A stretch of DNA of 34,876 nucleotides from Candidatus Uhrbacteria bacterium (lineage in GTDB: Bacteria > Patescibacteriota > Patescibacteriia > 2-12-FULL-60-25), in contig JAUSEV010000018.1 of the NCBI GenBank assembly GCA_030649995.1, forward strand, positions 1-34,876, given 5' to 3'. Both the position numbers and the translations under genes were made by a program. The notes beneath the pieces were generated by a model. It saw only the letters and a list, made by a program, of their open reading frames with translations. It had not been told where the DNA came from and ran no database searches. Below are positions 14,018 through 21,793 of the stretch, piece after piece. Every line of letters starts with the position of its first letter. Within the stretch, counting starts at the first letter, position 1.

Positions 14018-14175
14018 TGCCATTCGTCCCTCGAAAACTGCGAAGCGAAGTACGTCTCTTGGTTTTTCTTGAAAGCGGTGTCCCCCGAAGCTTTATGCGT
14101 AGGGGGATAAACTCTCTCCTCCCGCCGTCAGGAGGAACCTCCTTATAGATGTGGCCTCGCTTTGCAGTTTTTAAG
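14018..14175 (+). ncRNA. Candidate structured RNA with 15-bp closing stem
   Basis: AAAACTGCGAAGCGA (14034-14048) and TCGCTTTGCAGTTTT (14157-14171) pair with one mismatch and close a region of 138 nt. Inside are CCCCC/GGGGG (around 14082-14106) and CTCCT/AGGAG hairpins. The 3' arm ends in TTTTT, so it can double as a terminator. A near-consensus promoter sits upstream and no ORF is present. It was not recognised as tmRNA, SRP, RNase P or a known riboswitch. The opposite strand vaguely recalls the palindromic ends of IS200/IS605-type elements, so a transposon relic is the main alternative. Confidence 0.45.
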
Positions 14176-14190
14176 GGATGATTAAACAGG

Positions 14191-14272
14191 CATCAGGCAT
14201 CAGGCATCAGGCTTTAGGCTCTAGCTAGCGCCTAAAGCCTAACGCCTAACGCCTAGTGCCTAGCCTAACGCC
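14191..14272. repeat. Heptanucleotide repeat array (array 1)
   Basis: Ten consecutive 7-mers in phase (14191-14260): CATCAGG three times, CTTTAGG, CTCTAGC, TAGCGCC, TAAAGCC, TAACGCC twice, TAGTGCC. Two more follow after a phase shift. The second half is inverted relative to the first, so AGGCTTTAGGC can pair with GCCTAAAGCCT. It fills the spacer next to the 3' end of the RodZ-like gene. Confidence 0.7.
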
Positions 14273-14275
14273 TTT

Positions 14276-14965
14276 TTATTTAAAAGAAGGCAATGGCCTG
14301 TCAAAGATCACTCGTCGCGAGATTGTTGCAGCTTGTCCGTGGCGTCGTTTTGCGGAAATGGTGATAATGACGGTTCCTCGTGGAATATCAATATCAATCA
14401 AAAAAGTGCCATCCGTTTGGACAATGGCTTGGCGGTCATTGACCACCACCGTTGCTTCAGGCGATGTTTTTCCTTGCACGCGCACGATAGGTTCGTCTAA
14501 GCGCGCTCCATCTATCGGGGTTTCAACGAATAGTGGCGGTGGTACGCGGATCGTGCGTACTTGAAAGTACACGTATCCTCCCAAGATGAGCGCGAAAAGC
14601 AAAAATCCGCCGATGGCGACAAAGCGCGAGAGAACGGCCAAATCTAAAGCGCGAATGTGTCGTTTGCGCGGCGATCGCTCGGAAGAGTGGCTTCCGAGTT
14701 GATGCTCTCGTAAGCAGGCGCGATATTTTTGAACGAAATATTTTTCTTTGCCGCCCAAAAATTTTACATAGGCACGCACCAAACGCTCCGCGTATACGGG
14801 ATCAAGAATCTCATTCCACCGTTCTTCTTCGAGAGCGCGAATGGATGATTCGTGAATTTTTGTTTCACGCGCGACCGCTTCGCGGCTCCATCCGGAACGT
14901 TCCCGCAATTCTCGAAGATCGTGCCCTACATGGGAAGAGGGATTGATGGATTTATGGGTAAACAT
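14276..14965 (-). CDS. RodZ-like membrane protein with N-terminal HTH
   Basis: A 229-residue protein. Residues about 14-88 form a RodZ/HTH_25-type helix-turn-helix (LRELRERSGWSREAVARETK then IHESSIRALEE). A basic juxtamembrane stretch (PRKRHIRALD) precedes one transmembrane helix at about 112-136. The outside part has a beta-rich domain of about 75 residues (PIDGARLDEPIVRVQGKTS...) resembling Ig-like or glucodextranase-B-type modules. RodZ links the MreB cytoskeleton to cell-wall synthesis; that role is inferred from architecture. The ATG at 14965 was chosen over a TTG six bases upstream. It lies 45 nt after the ftsK stop and is likely in an operon with recA and ftsK. Confidence 0.8.
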   Translation of the reverse strand: MFTHKSINPSSHVGHDLRELRERSGWSREAVARETKIHESSIRALEEERWNEILDPVYAERLVRAYVKFLGGKEKYFVQKYRACLREHQLGSHSSERSPRKRHIRALDLAVLSRFVAIGGFLLFALILGGYVYFQVRTIRVPPPLFVETPIDGARLDEPIVRVQGKTSPEATVVVNDRQAIVQTDGTFLIDIDIPRGTVIITISAKRRHGQAATISRRVIFDRPLPSFK

Positions 14966-14974
14966 GGGCAAGGG

Positions 14975-15016
14975 TCAGCTTACAGCTATCAGCTTACAGC
15001 GGACAACTTTCAACTG
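14975..15016. repeat. Heptanucleotide repeat array (array 2)
   Basis: Six 7-mers in phase: TCAGCTT, ACAGCTA, TCAGCTT, ACAGCGG, ACAACTT, TCAACTG. The array overlaps the ftsK stop codon, so the last codons of ftsK are made from the repeat. Confidence 0.6.
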
Positions 15017-17241
15017 ACGGTTTCTTGGCGATCCGCTTCCATCGCTTCATCTTGTGGATTTGTTGGTAAGGAGGGGAGTTGGTTGGTGAAGTCCGCTTTC
15101 AAAAGTTCTCGGGGTTTTGCGCCGTCACCCGGACCGATGAACCCTTCTTCTTCCAAGAGATCCAAAAGGCGAGCGGCGCGAGCGTATCCGACTTTTAAGC
15201 GACGTTGCAAAAGAGAGGCCGAGGCTTTTCCGGCACGTAAAATTTCCTCTTTGGCTTCCGGCAAAAGGTCATCCGAATCTTCGTCGCTCACATCTCCTCC
15301 TCCGCCAAACACCGTTCCGCTTTGATGGCGTTCCGTCACCGTAAAATCATAATCGGCCGGTTCATATTTTGATTTGATAAATTCCACCACGCGATGGATT
15401 TCCGTTTCGGATACAAAAGAATCCTGAATGCGTTTGGGCGTGGCAAGTTCTGCGGTCGAAAACAACATATCTCCTCGACCCAACAGTTTTTCCGCCCCTT
15501 GCTGGTCAAGAATGGTGCGCGAATCCGTGGACGAAGCGACGGCAAAGGCGATGCGCGCGGGAAAGTTGGCTTTAATGAGACCGGTGATGACGTCTACGGA
15601 AGGACGTTGTGTCGCGAGTACCAAATGAATGCCAACGGCTCTGGACATTTGCGCCAATCGAACGATCGGGCCTTCCACATCTGCCGCGGCTGTGGCCATA
15701 AGATCGGCCAATTCATCGATCAGGATCACGAGATAAGGAAGCCGGTCTTGCACGCGGCTGTTGTAACCCGCAAGATCACGCGCCCCGAATTTTGCGAGCA
15801 GATCATAGCGCCGATCCATTTCACGCAAAGCCCATTTGAGCGCGTTCACGGTCTCGCCGACTTTTGTGATGACCGGAGTAATGAGATGCGGAATCCCGTT
15901 ATAGATTTGCAACTCAACGCGTTTTGGATCCACCATAATCAGCTTGAGATCATCCGGTCCGTTGGTGTAGAGCAAGGACATGATGATGGTGTTCAAGCAG
16001 ACGGATTTTCCGGAACCGGTCGCGCCCGCCACAAGCAGATGCGGCATGCGGCCGAGATCCGTCACCCACGGTTTGCCGGACACATCTTTTCCCAGAGAAA
16101 AGACCAAAGAGGTTTTTCGATCTCTAAATTCTTTTGATTCCAAAATTTCCCGCAAACCCACGGTGGCAACCGATTGATTAGGCACCTCAATTCCGACCAG
16201 AGATTTCCCCGGGATGGGAGCTTCAATGCGAATCGGATGCGCGGCGAGCGCGAGCGCCAAATCATTGTGAAGGCTGGTGATCCTCGTGAGTTTAATGCCA
16301 TCTGACGGTTTGAGAGTAAACTGCGTGACCGTTGGCCCCACCGATACCTCGGCCATTTCCACGGGAATGCCGAATTTATCCAGAGTGCGCCGGATGACCT
16401 CGCGATTATAGGTAATGTCTCCGGAGGTCGGGCGTTGATCTCGACGTTCCAGCAGTTCCAAAGGAATGGCGATGAGAGGATGATGTTTTTTTGGTTTCCG
16501 TGGAGGTGTTTGTTCTTTTGTTTCATGATCTTGATTCTCTTCTTGATCTTCATCAGCAAGGGATTTTCTCGCGATGCCGGGAAGTTCTTCCGTCGCCAGT
16601 CTATCCGATCCTTGTTCTTGAGGGATGACGGTCAGGAGTTGCGCCGCCACTTGCGCTTCGCGTCGTTTGATTGACCATTGTTTGAAAGGATAAAGAAGCG
16701 CATGACCAAAAAGACACAAAATTTTCCACATCCAACGCAAGGCGAAAAAAATTTGTGACAGCGTGGTATTAAAGATGAGAAGCAGGGAAACGATAAAAAG
16801 GGCGAAGGTGACGGTTATGGCACCGGCAAGTCCAAGCATTTGGATGAGTGGCAAAGCGAGTAACTCGCCGAGTTTTCCACCGGCTACTCGTATGACCGCG
16901 TCATCAAATGGCGGTCGTCGATCCGGAAAGCTCACGGCATGCACCAACGGATTGAGGGTGAGGAAGAGGAGAAAAAAACCAACGGTATTGGTGAAACGGA
17001 GTCGGAGTTTTTCCGGATCGATCAAAAAGAAACCCCAAGCGATGAGAATAAAAGGAAGAAGAATTTTGTCCCAACCAAAAACATGGGAAATCCCCTCATC
17101 AAGAACTTTGCCAAAAGCTCCGGCAGCATCAAACATGCCGAGCAGGAGCAGCGCGGCAAAAGCGAACAAAAAAACCACCGCGATCCCACGGCGGGTTTTT
17201 GGGTGTAAGGAAAGATGGGAGTTTTTTCTTCGACGAGACAT
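15010..17241 (-). CDS. ftsK: DNA translocase FtsK/SpoIIIE
   Basis: A 743-residue protein. The N-terminus has four transmembrane segments (about 18-40, 55-72, 82-100, 132-160), then a charged linker (about 185-265). The motor follows, with Walker A GATGSGKSVCLN near residue 400 and Walker B LVILIDELADLM near 495. The C-terminal gamma winged helix (ILRAGKASASLLQRRLKVGY..., about 655-715) reads DNA polarity. FtsK pumps DNA at the septum to clear and segregate chromosomes. It begins 41 nt after recA. The stop codon falls within a heptamer repeat array. The start has a moderate SD-like GGGGGA. Confidence 0.95.
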   Translation of the reverse strand: MSRRRKNSHLSLHPKTRRGIAVVFLFAFAALLLLGMFDAAGAFGKVLDEGISHVFGWDKILLPFILIAWGFFLIDPEKLRLRFTNTVGFFLLFLTLNPLVHAVSFPDRRPPFDDAVIRVAGGKLGELLALPLIQMLGLAGAITVTFALFIVSLLLIFNTTLSQIFFALRWMWKILCLFGHALLYPFKQWSIKRREAQVAAQLLTVIPQEQGSDRLATEELPGIARKSLADEDQEENQDHETKEQTPPRKPKKHHPLIAIPLELLERRDQRPTSGDITYNREVIRRTLDKFGIPVEMAEVSVGPTVTQFTLKPSDGIKLTRITSLHNDLALALAAHPIRIEAPIPGKSLVGIEVPNQSVATVGLREILESKEFRDRKTSLVFSLGKDVSGKPWVTDLGRMPHLLVAGATGSGKSVCLNTIIMSLLYTNGPDDLKLIMVDPKRVELQIYNGIPHLITPVITKVGETVNALKWALREMDRRYDLLAKFGARDLAGYNSRVQDRLPYLVILIDELADLMATAAADVEGPIVRLAQMSRAVGIHLVLATQRPSVDVITGLIKANFPARIAFAVASSTDSRTILDQQGAEKLLGRGDMLFSTAELATPKRIQDSFVSETEIHRVVEFIKSKYEPADYDFTVTERHQSGTVFGGGGDVSDEDSDDLLPEAKEEILRAGKASASLLQRRLKVGYARAARLLDLLEEEGFIGPGDGAKPRELLKADFTNQLPSLPTNPQDEAMEADRQETVS

Positions 17242-17282
17242 GGGAAATTTCCCCCTGATTGTAACCCAAGATCAGGTCACTA

Positions 17283-18365
17283 TCAACTCTCTTCCGGTGG
17301 CGGCACGTCTTCTTCCGCATCTTTATCCGCCGGACGTGAAGGGAGTTGGTGTGATTCTTCTCGTGTTTGCCACGCCTCAATGCATTTTGCCCGCAGGTCT
17401 TTCATGAGATCAGGTCGTTCGCGCAAGGTGGCTTTGGCGTTTTCGCGGCCAACTCCCAATTTCTCTCCTTGATAGGAGTAGGAATTTCCACTCTTATTGA
17501 TCACATTGAGTTCTACGCCCGAATCGAGCAGATCACCCGGGATGGAAATGCCTTCGTTATACATGATGTCGAATTCACAGGTGCGGAACGGCGCCGCCAC
17601 TTTATTTTTGACGATTTTTGTTTTCACACGATTGCCGATAATACGTTCGCCTATTTTGATTTGCGCCGAGCGTCGGACCTCGATGCGAACGGAGGAATAA
17701 AATTTGAGAGCCATGCCGCCGGTGGTCGTTTCCGGATTGCCGAACACAACCCCTATTTTTAATCGAATTTGGTTGATGAAGATGACGATCGTTTTAGAAC
17801 GCGACACGATGCTCGTGAGTTTACGCAGCGCCTGACTCATGAGGCGTGCCTGCAATCCCATGTGGGAATCGCCCATCTCACCCTCGATTTCAGCCTTGGG
17901 AGTCAGTGCCGCGACTGAATCAACAACGACCACATCAATCGCGTTAGATCGCACGAGGGTCTCAACGATATCAAGCGCTTGTTCACCGGTATCCGGTTGT
18001 GAGATCAGCATCTCGTCCACGTTCACACCGATTTTTTTTGCATATTCAGGATCAAGCGCATGTTCGGCATCAACAAAGGCGGCAATGCCACCCATTTTTT
18101 GAGCCTGGGCAATGATATGTTGCGCGAGCGTCGTTTTTCCAGAAGCTTCCGGGCCATAAATTTCCACGATGCGTCCGCGGGGAACGCCAAAAACACCGAG
18201 CGCGAGGTCTAAGGAAAGACAACCTGTTGGAATGGTTTCGACTTGCATGCGATGCGCTTCGCCTAATCGCATGATGGAGCCTTCACCGAATTTTTCTTTG
18301 ATTTGATCAATGGCGGTTTGCGCGGCAAGACCCCGACTGTCGCGTTCGTCAGATTTTTTAGACAT
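17283..18365 (-). CDS. recA: Recombinase RecA
   Basis: A 360-residue protein of normal length. Walker A is GPEASGKT (about 71-78), Walker B is [10 protein letters not shown], and the L2/Q-rich signature [20 protein letters not shown] is intact. RecA forms filaments on single-stranded DNA, performs strand exchange and induces SOS. The C-terminal tail is acidic, as usual ([13 protein letters not shown]). No SD is visible before MSKKSDERD. No LexA box was identified by eye upstream. It is first in the recA-ftsK-rodZ-like series. Confidence 0.97.
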   Translation of the reverse strand: MSKKSDERDSRGLAAQTAIDQIKEKFGEGSIMRLGEAHRMQVETIPTGCLSLDLALGVFGVPRGRIVEIYGPEASGKTTLAQHIIAQAQKMGGIAAFVDAEHALDPEYAKKIGVNVDEMLISQPDTGEQALDIVETLVRSNAIDVVVVDSVAALTPKAEIEGEMGDSHMGLQARLMSQALRKLTSIVSRSKTIVIFINQIRLKIGVVFGNPETTTGGMALKFYSSVRIEVRRSAQIKIGERIIGNRVKTKIVKNKVAAPFRTCEFDIMYNEGISIPGDLLDSGVELNVINKSGNSYSYQGEKLGVGRENAKATLRERPDLMKDLRAKCIEAWQTREESHQLPSRPADKDAEEDVPPPEES

Positions 18366-18467
18366 AAGATTAAAATGAAGATTGAGTGTTCTATTTTAGT
18401 TCGATAGATACTTTAGCATTTCTTCTGTGGGGAGGGGGAGGAGGGTCGTCAAGGGTGGAAGGTCAGC

Positions 18468-18505
18468 CAAAGAAAAGCCTCACTCGAGATCAGGAGTGAG
18501 TGAGG
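18468..18505 (-). terminator. Terminator of the M23 lipoprotein gene
   Basis: On the minus strand CCTCACTC and GAGTGAGG pair around a 12-nt loop, followed by CTTTTCTTT. It lies 20 nt after the stop codon. Confidence 0.7.
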
Positions 18506-18524
18506 CGAGAGAAGCGTGTGAGCA

Positions 18525-20711
18525 TTACCGGGGGCAGGAACCCTCGTCTTCTCCGGCGAGAGGGACCGCAATCTTGAAGTCGAAGAGGCCGTCGTACGGA
18601 TCCGCGCAAACCATCTGCGCGTTCCCCACCAGTTCTTTTCCGTCGAGACGAACCGAGGCAAATCCGGCATCACGCGCCGAACCGCCTTTCGGAATCCATC
18701 CGCCATGGTACTGGTTACCGCACACGGTCGTGGTCATGACCCATCCGTGCCAGTTGATGCCGATCGGGACATCGAGTGCCGCTCCGGGAACGGAGCGCAC
18801 CTGCTTTCCCTGCGGATCCCAGATGACGATGATGAGTCCTTGCGGGCATGAGGCTTTGAGGTTTGCCCCGGCCTCGATCCACAGGCGGCGTTCCACGAGG
18901 TTGGGTTTTGCGACATCGACGAGTCCGGGCATGACCAAGTCTCGGAAGGCACTCATGTCCGGAGGTGACGAGACCATGTCGGGAGGCGCGAAACCCATGT
19001 CCGGCTTCGGTGCGCACAAGGGGTTCTTCAGGCAATCCCCGTCCGCGCAGTCCGTTTTTCCATCGCAGTCATCATCGAAGGCGTTGTCGCAGACTTCCGA
19101 GAATGTGTAGCAGGTCAGGCTCCAGTCGCAGGCAGGGGCTTCGCACACGCGAAAGCCGGCGACACCACACGAGGTCACGCAGAGGGGTCCGTGACGACCG
19201 AGCGGGCACAGAAAGATTTCATCAATCGATCCGTTTCCGTCATCGTCGAGACCGTTGCAGATCTCGGGCTGCTTGAGAACCTGTTTCATGTCCGGAACGT
19301 TCACGGAGAGATCGGACGGTACGCTTGCATCCGCTTCGATCCCACCGCCACCGACTCCCGCGTCGCAAGAACCGTTTCCGCACCGCTTCGGGTAAGCGCA
19401 ATAGGCGGCGGTCTCGGGAGTGATCGTCGGTCCTCGCGGAAAGGCGACTTCATCCAGCGTGAGCGGATCGACTTCGATGATCTGTTCCGCTCGATATCCC
19501 ATGGCGAGAAAGGTCGTCCAGTCGAAGATCGGGAGCCGACGACCGTTTGATACCACCGAGACCTCACTTGCCCATCGGCCTTTGACCAGGCTGCCGTCTC
19601 GCAGACGACGGAACCCCTTGTCTTGGTAGCGGGCAAAAAAGGCAGGGCGCTCACTTGCGGGTTTTGTCACGATCTGAGCGTTCTTCCAGCCCCAAGAGTT
19701 GAAGGCTTCCTGGGAGATAAAGACGTAGCGTACGGGGCTCGGTCTGTTTTGGTACTCGTAGACCGCGGAGGCGTCGTCGAACTTGAGCAGCTGAGAAGCG
19801 GTCAGTTCCGGCTGATAGGCCGAACCTTTGGCGTAGCAAGCCAGCTCTTCTTCGCTCGTCGGGATACAGTGAGACGTGAGATGCTCCGACTCCATGTCGA
19901 ACGGATCGATCTGGAGCAGGTCGTCGTGTTCGCCCACCATCCAGGCAAGACCCGTTTCGCGCTGATTGGTCAGCACCGTTCCCATCGGGTGGGAACGAAC
20001 GGCAATACCCTGGGTCATGAGAACATCGAGGAAACCCGCGGGGTCAGCGAACCACCGGAGCTGGGAGGGCGTGGTGTCATACCCACGAAACCAGCTCTGA
20101 TCCGTTGCCTGGGCGGCAGACATGGTCTGCAGCCGAATGCCGAAGTGCAGATGTTCGGCTCCATCGCCGTTACGGGCGTCGTTCTCGATGTAACCGATGA
20201 CATCTTCCGGGCTCACCGTGTCACCGACGCGGATGGCGAGCCGTGTTCCGTCGTTCTTGAGCATGGTCATGTGTCCGTAGATGGACAAGAAGCTCGTGAC
20301 CGTGACCTGTTCTTCCAGACCGTTCTTGACGATGCGCGGCTCGGAGAGCCGGTGTTCGATGACGACCACGAGCGTGCCGTAACCGGATGCCGGTCCGAAG
20401 TAGCGCACCGTGCCACAGGCGATGGGGTGGATGGGCGTGCCTTCCGGAAGCGCGAGGTCACGTCCCAGGTGGTTGCCATCCTTGTAGAAGCCGCGGTTCT
20501 GGTAGAGGCGATCGAAGCCTTCGCGGTTCGTCGGATATCGAACCGTGGACACGCCGCAGGCGACGAGGTTGCTTTTCGTCTGACTGCTCCAGTCCTCGAG
20601 CAAGCTCTGACGGCAGGCCGAGAGGAAGGCCGCGAAGAACAGGCACCAGGAGATGAGAGCAACGAACACCGGCCAGGACGAGGGAACGTGGAACGACAGG
20701 ATGCGACGCAT
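18525..20711 (-). CDS. Large secreted lipoprotein: M23 peptidase domain plus MopE-like Asp-rich repeats
   Basis: A 728-residue protein with a hydrophobic N-terminal segment and a lipobox-like FLSAC (Cys33). A LytM/M23 metallopeptidase domain follows at about 60-200, with Zn-binding HLGRD (His81, Asp85), YGHM (146-149) and HLHFG (His187, His189), so cleavage of peptidoglycan cross-links is likely. The middle (about 200-430) is unassigned. Two MopE-type motifs, CNGLDDDGNGSIDE near 482 and CDNAFDDDCDGKTDCADGDC near 537, are Asp/Cys-rich and probably bind metal. A Pro-Asp-Met linker (PPDMVSSPPDM) leads to a C-terminal beta-rich domain. The SD AAAGGAG lies 7 nt before ATG. Codons are GC-rich. MopE modules are best known from myxobacteria-like genomes, so transfer is possible. 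Confidence 0.85.
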   Translation of the reverse strand: MRRILSFHVPSSWPVFVALISWCLFFAAFLSACRQSLLEDWSSQTKSNLVACGVSTVRYPTNREGFDRLYQNRGFYKDGNHLGRDLALPEGTPIHPIACGTVRYFGPASGYGTLVVVIEHRLSEPRIVKNGLEEQVTVTSFLSIYGHMTMLKNDGTRLAIRVGDTVSPEDVIGYIENDARNGDGAEHLHFGIRLQTMSAAQATDQSWFRGYDTTPSQLRWFADPAGFLDVLMTQGIAVRSHPMGTVLTNQRETGLAWMVGEHDDLLQIDPFDMESEHLTSHCIPTSEEELACYAKGSAYQPELTASQLLKFDDASAVYEYQNRPSPVRYVFISQEAFNSWGWKNAQIVTKPASERPAFFARYQDKGFRRLRDGSLVKGRWASEVSVVSNGRRLPIFDWTTFLAMGYRAEQIIEVDPLTLDEVAFPRGPTITPETAAYCAYPKRCGNGSCDAGVGGGGIEADASVPSDLSVNVPDMKQVLKQPEICNGLDDDGNGSIDEIFLCPLGRHGPLCVTSCGVAGFRVCEAPACDWSLTCYTFSEVCDNAFDDDCDGKTDCADGDCLKNPLCAPKPDMGFAPPDMVSSPPDMSAFRDLVMPGLVDVAKPNLVERRLWIEAGANLKASCPQGLIIVIWDPQGKQVRSVPGAALDVPIGINWHGWVMTTTVCGNQYHGGWIPKGGSARDAGFASVRLDGKELVGNAQMVCADPYDGLFDFKIAVPLAGEDEGSCPR

Positions 20712-20837
20712 GAGAAATCTCCTTTGGCTTTTTGCGTTGAGTTGTTAAGGAACATGGCCCACTTCACCGATAGATTCGGTGGAGAAGCCCGCCCTTTGCA
20801 TCCGCTACGCGTTACGGACACAAGGAGAGGGGCTTCT

Positions 20838-21215
20838 TTAAGGCGAAAGATTATTCCATAAAATGTTTTTGATTTCCGTTTCAGATAAAGCGGTTTGGTC
20901 AGGACAGTAAGTGAGAAAGACGAATCCGTGATTCCATGGTCGAGCAAACCTCACGCGTGAGCCATTACCCGGGGTGACGGGCGGCACTTGACCATCATCC
21001 ATCTGGAGTTCAATGGCGCAACGTTCGGTGTTGGTCGTATCCGGTTCCAAGCGCAAAATCGATCCCTCGACGCGAGCCGTCAGTCCATTCGGGATGAGGA
21101 GGTGAGGACCGGATGGAATCCGCACGGGAGTTTTGGCGCATCCCATCGCGAGCGAGGTGAGGGAGAGCAACGCCCATGGCATGAGCCTATGAGGAGAAAA
21201 GTTGGAAGAGTTCAT
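20838..21215 (-). CDS. Small lipoprotein
   Basis: Encodes 125 residues with a short basic N-terminus, a hydrophobic segment and a lipobox LAMGC (Cys26). The mature part of about 100 residues looks beta-rich and contains one further pair of cysteines (Cys66 in ERCAIEL and TYCPDQ near the end). It is upstream of the M23 lipoprotein gene on the same strand with a gap of 126 nt that holds an ACCGA-TAGA-TTCGGT hairpin, so the two may share a transcript. No SD is visible. No family is recognised; a partner of the M23 protein at the envelope is a guess from position. Confidence 0.7.
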   Translation of the reverse strand: MNSSNFSPHRLMPWALLSLTSLAMGCAKTPVRIPSGPHLLIPNGLTARVEGSILRLEPDTTNTERCAIELQMDDGQVPPVTPGNGSRVRFARPWNHGFVFLTYCPDQTALSETEIKNILWNNLSP

Positions 21216-21318
21216 ACGAGGTTGAGGGGGAGAGCGGATCGGAGGGAATCATGACCCGCTCTTTCGATAGGGATCTGACAAAGAAAAATTGTTCTTGAGG
21301 AGAGGGCGAGGAGGAAAG

Positions 21319-21564
21319 ATGCCCTTTTTTATGACGAGACAGCGAGACCCTTCCTTGATTCCGTGGAATACGGTCAGTATCTTATGTCGTGACCAGCGGA
21401 TTCGATGTTTGTCGAATCGTATGCCCCACAACACAGACGCTCCACTGTCTTTTTTGATCAAACGAGAGAACGAAAGTTTTTGTTTTGACGCGCGAGGTTT
21501 GAATGCGGAAACCCGGACACGTGGTGAACACTTTGAGTCGAGAGTGCTCGAAGGTCACCGCTGA
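21319..21564 (+). CDS. Possible small gene on the plus strand
   Basis: Encodes 81 residues starting MPFFMTRQRDPSLIPWNTVS. GGAGG lies about 5 nt before the ATG. It is basic and contains three scattered cysteines and no transmembrane segment. A strong plus-strand terminator at 21761 implies some plus-strand transcript in this 575-base interval, and this is the ORF with the best SD. A T-run directly after GCCC at 21321-21330 could instead be a terminator. No homologue is recognised. Confidence 0.3.
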   Translation: MPFFMTRQRDPSLIPWNTVSILCRDQRIRCLSNRMPHNTDAPLSFLIKRENESFCFDARGLNAETRTRGEHFESRVLEGHR

Positions 21565-21760
21565 AGCGAACGAAGAAGTCAACGTTCGTTTTCGTTTGTA
21601 TGGATCAGGAAAGAACTATTCTTTTTTGTCGTTGTCGATGAAGGCTTGCTGCCTTGCATTTACGATAAGGCGGATCGAAATGTCGGTCAAAGTTTTTGTT
21701 TATACATGCTAACAATGGCAAAAACAAACGCACCATCGTTCGGATAAAACGAGAGAATCC

Positions 21761-21793
21761 AAGGGTGATGATTGGATGATCACCCTTTTTTAT
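21761..21793 (+). terminator. Strong plus-strand terminator overlapping the comEC 3' end
   Basis: AAGGGTGAT and ATCACCCTT form a perfect 9-bp stem around a 9-nt loop, followed by a T-rich tract. It cannot serve comEC, which is on the other strand, so it marks the end of a plus-strand transcript from 21.2-21.7 kb. Confidence 0.8.

Noticed and set aside
14034-14171. Assignment to a known RNA (SRP RNA, 6S, tmRNA, RNase P)
   Set aside because: The diagnostic segments of these RNAs are not visible in either strand.
19623-20861. 412-codon open frame on the plus strand opposite the M23 lipoprotein gene
   Set aside because: It is the complement of a GC-rich gene whose codon pattern keeps the opposite frame open; it has no SD and no recognisable motif, while the minus-strand frame has an M23 active site.
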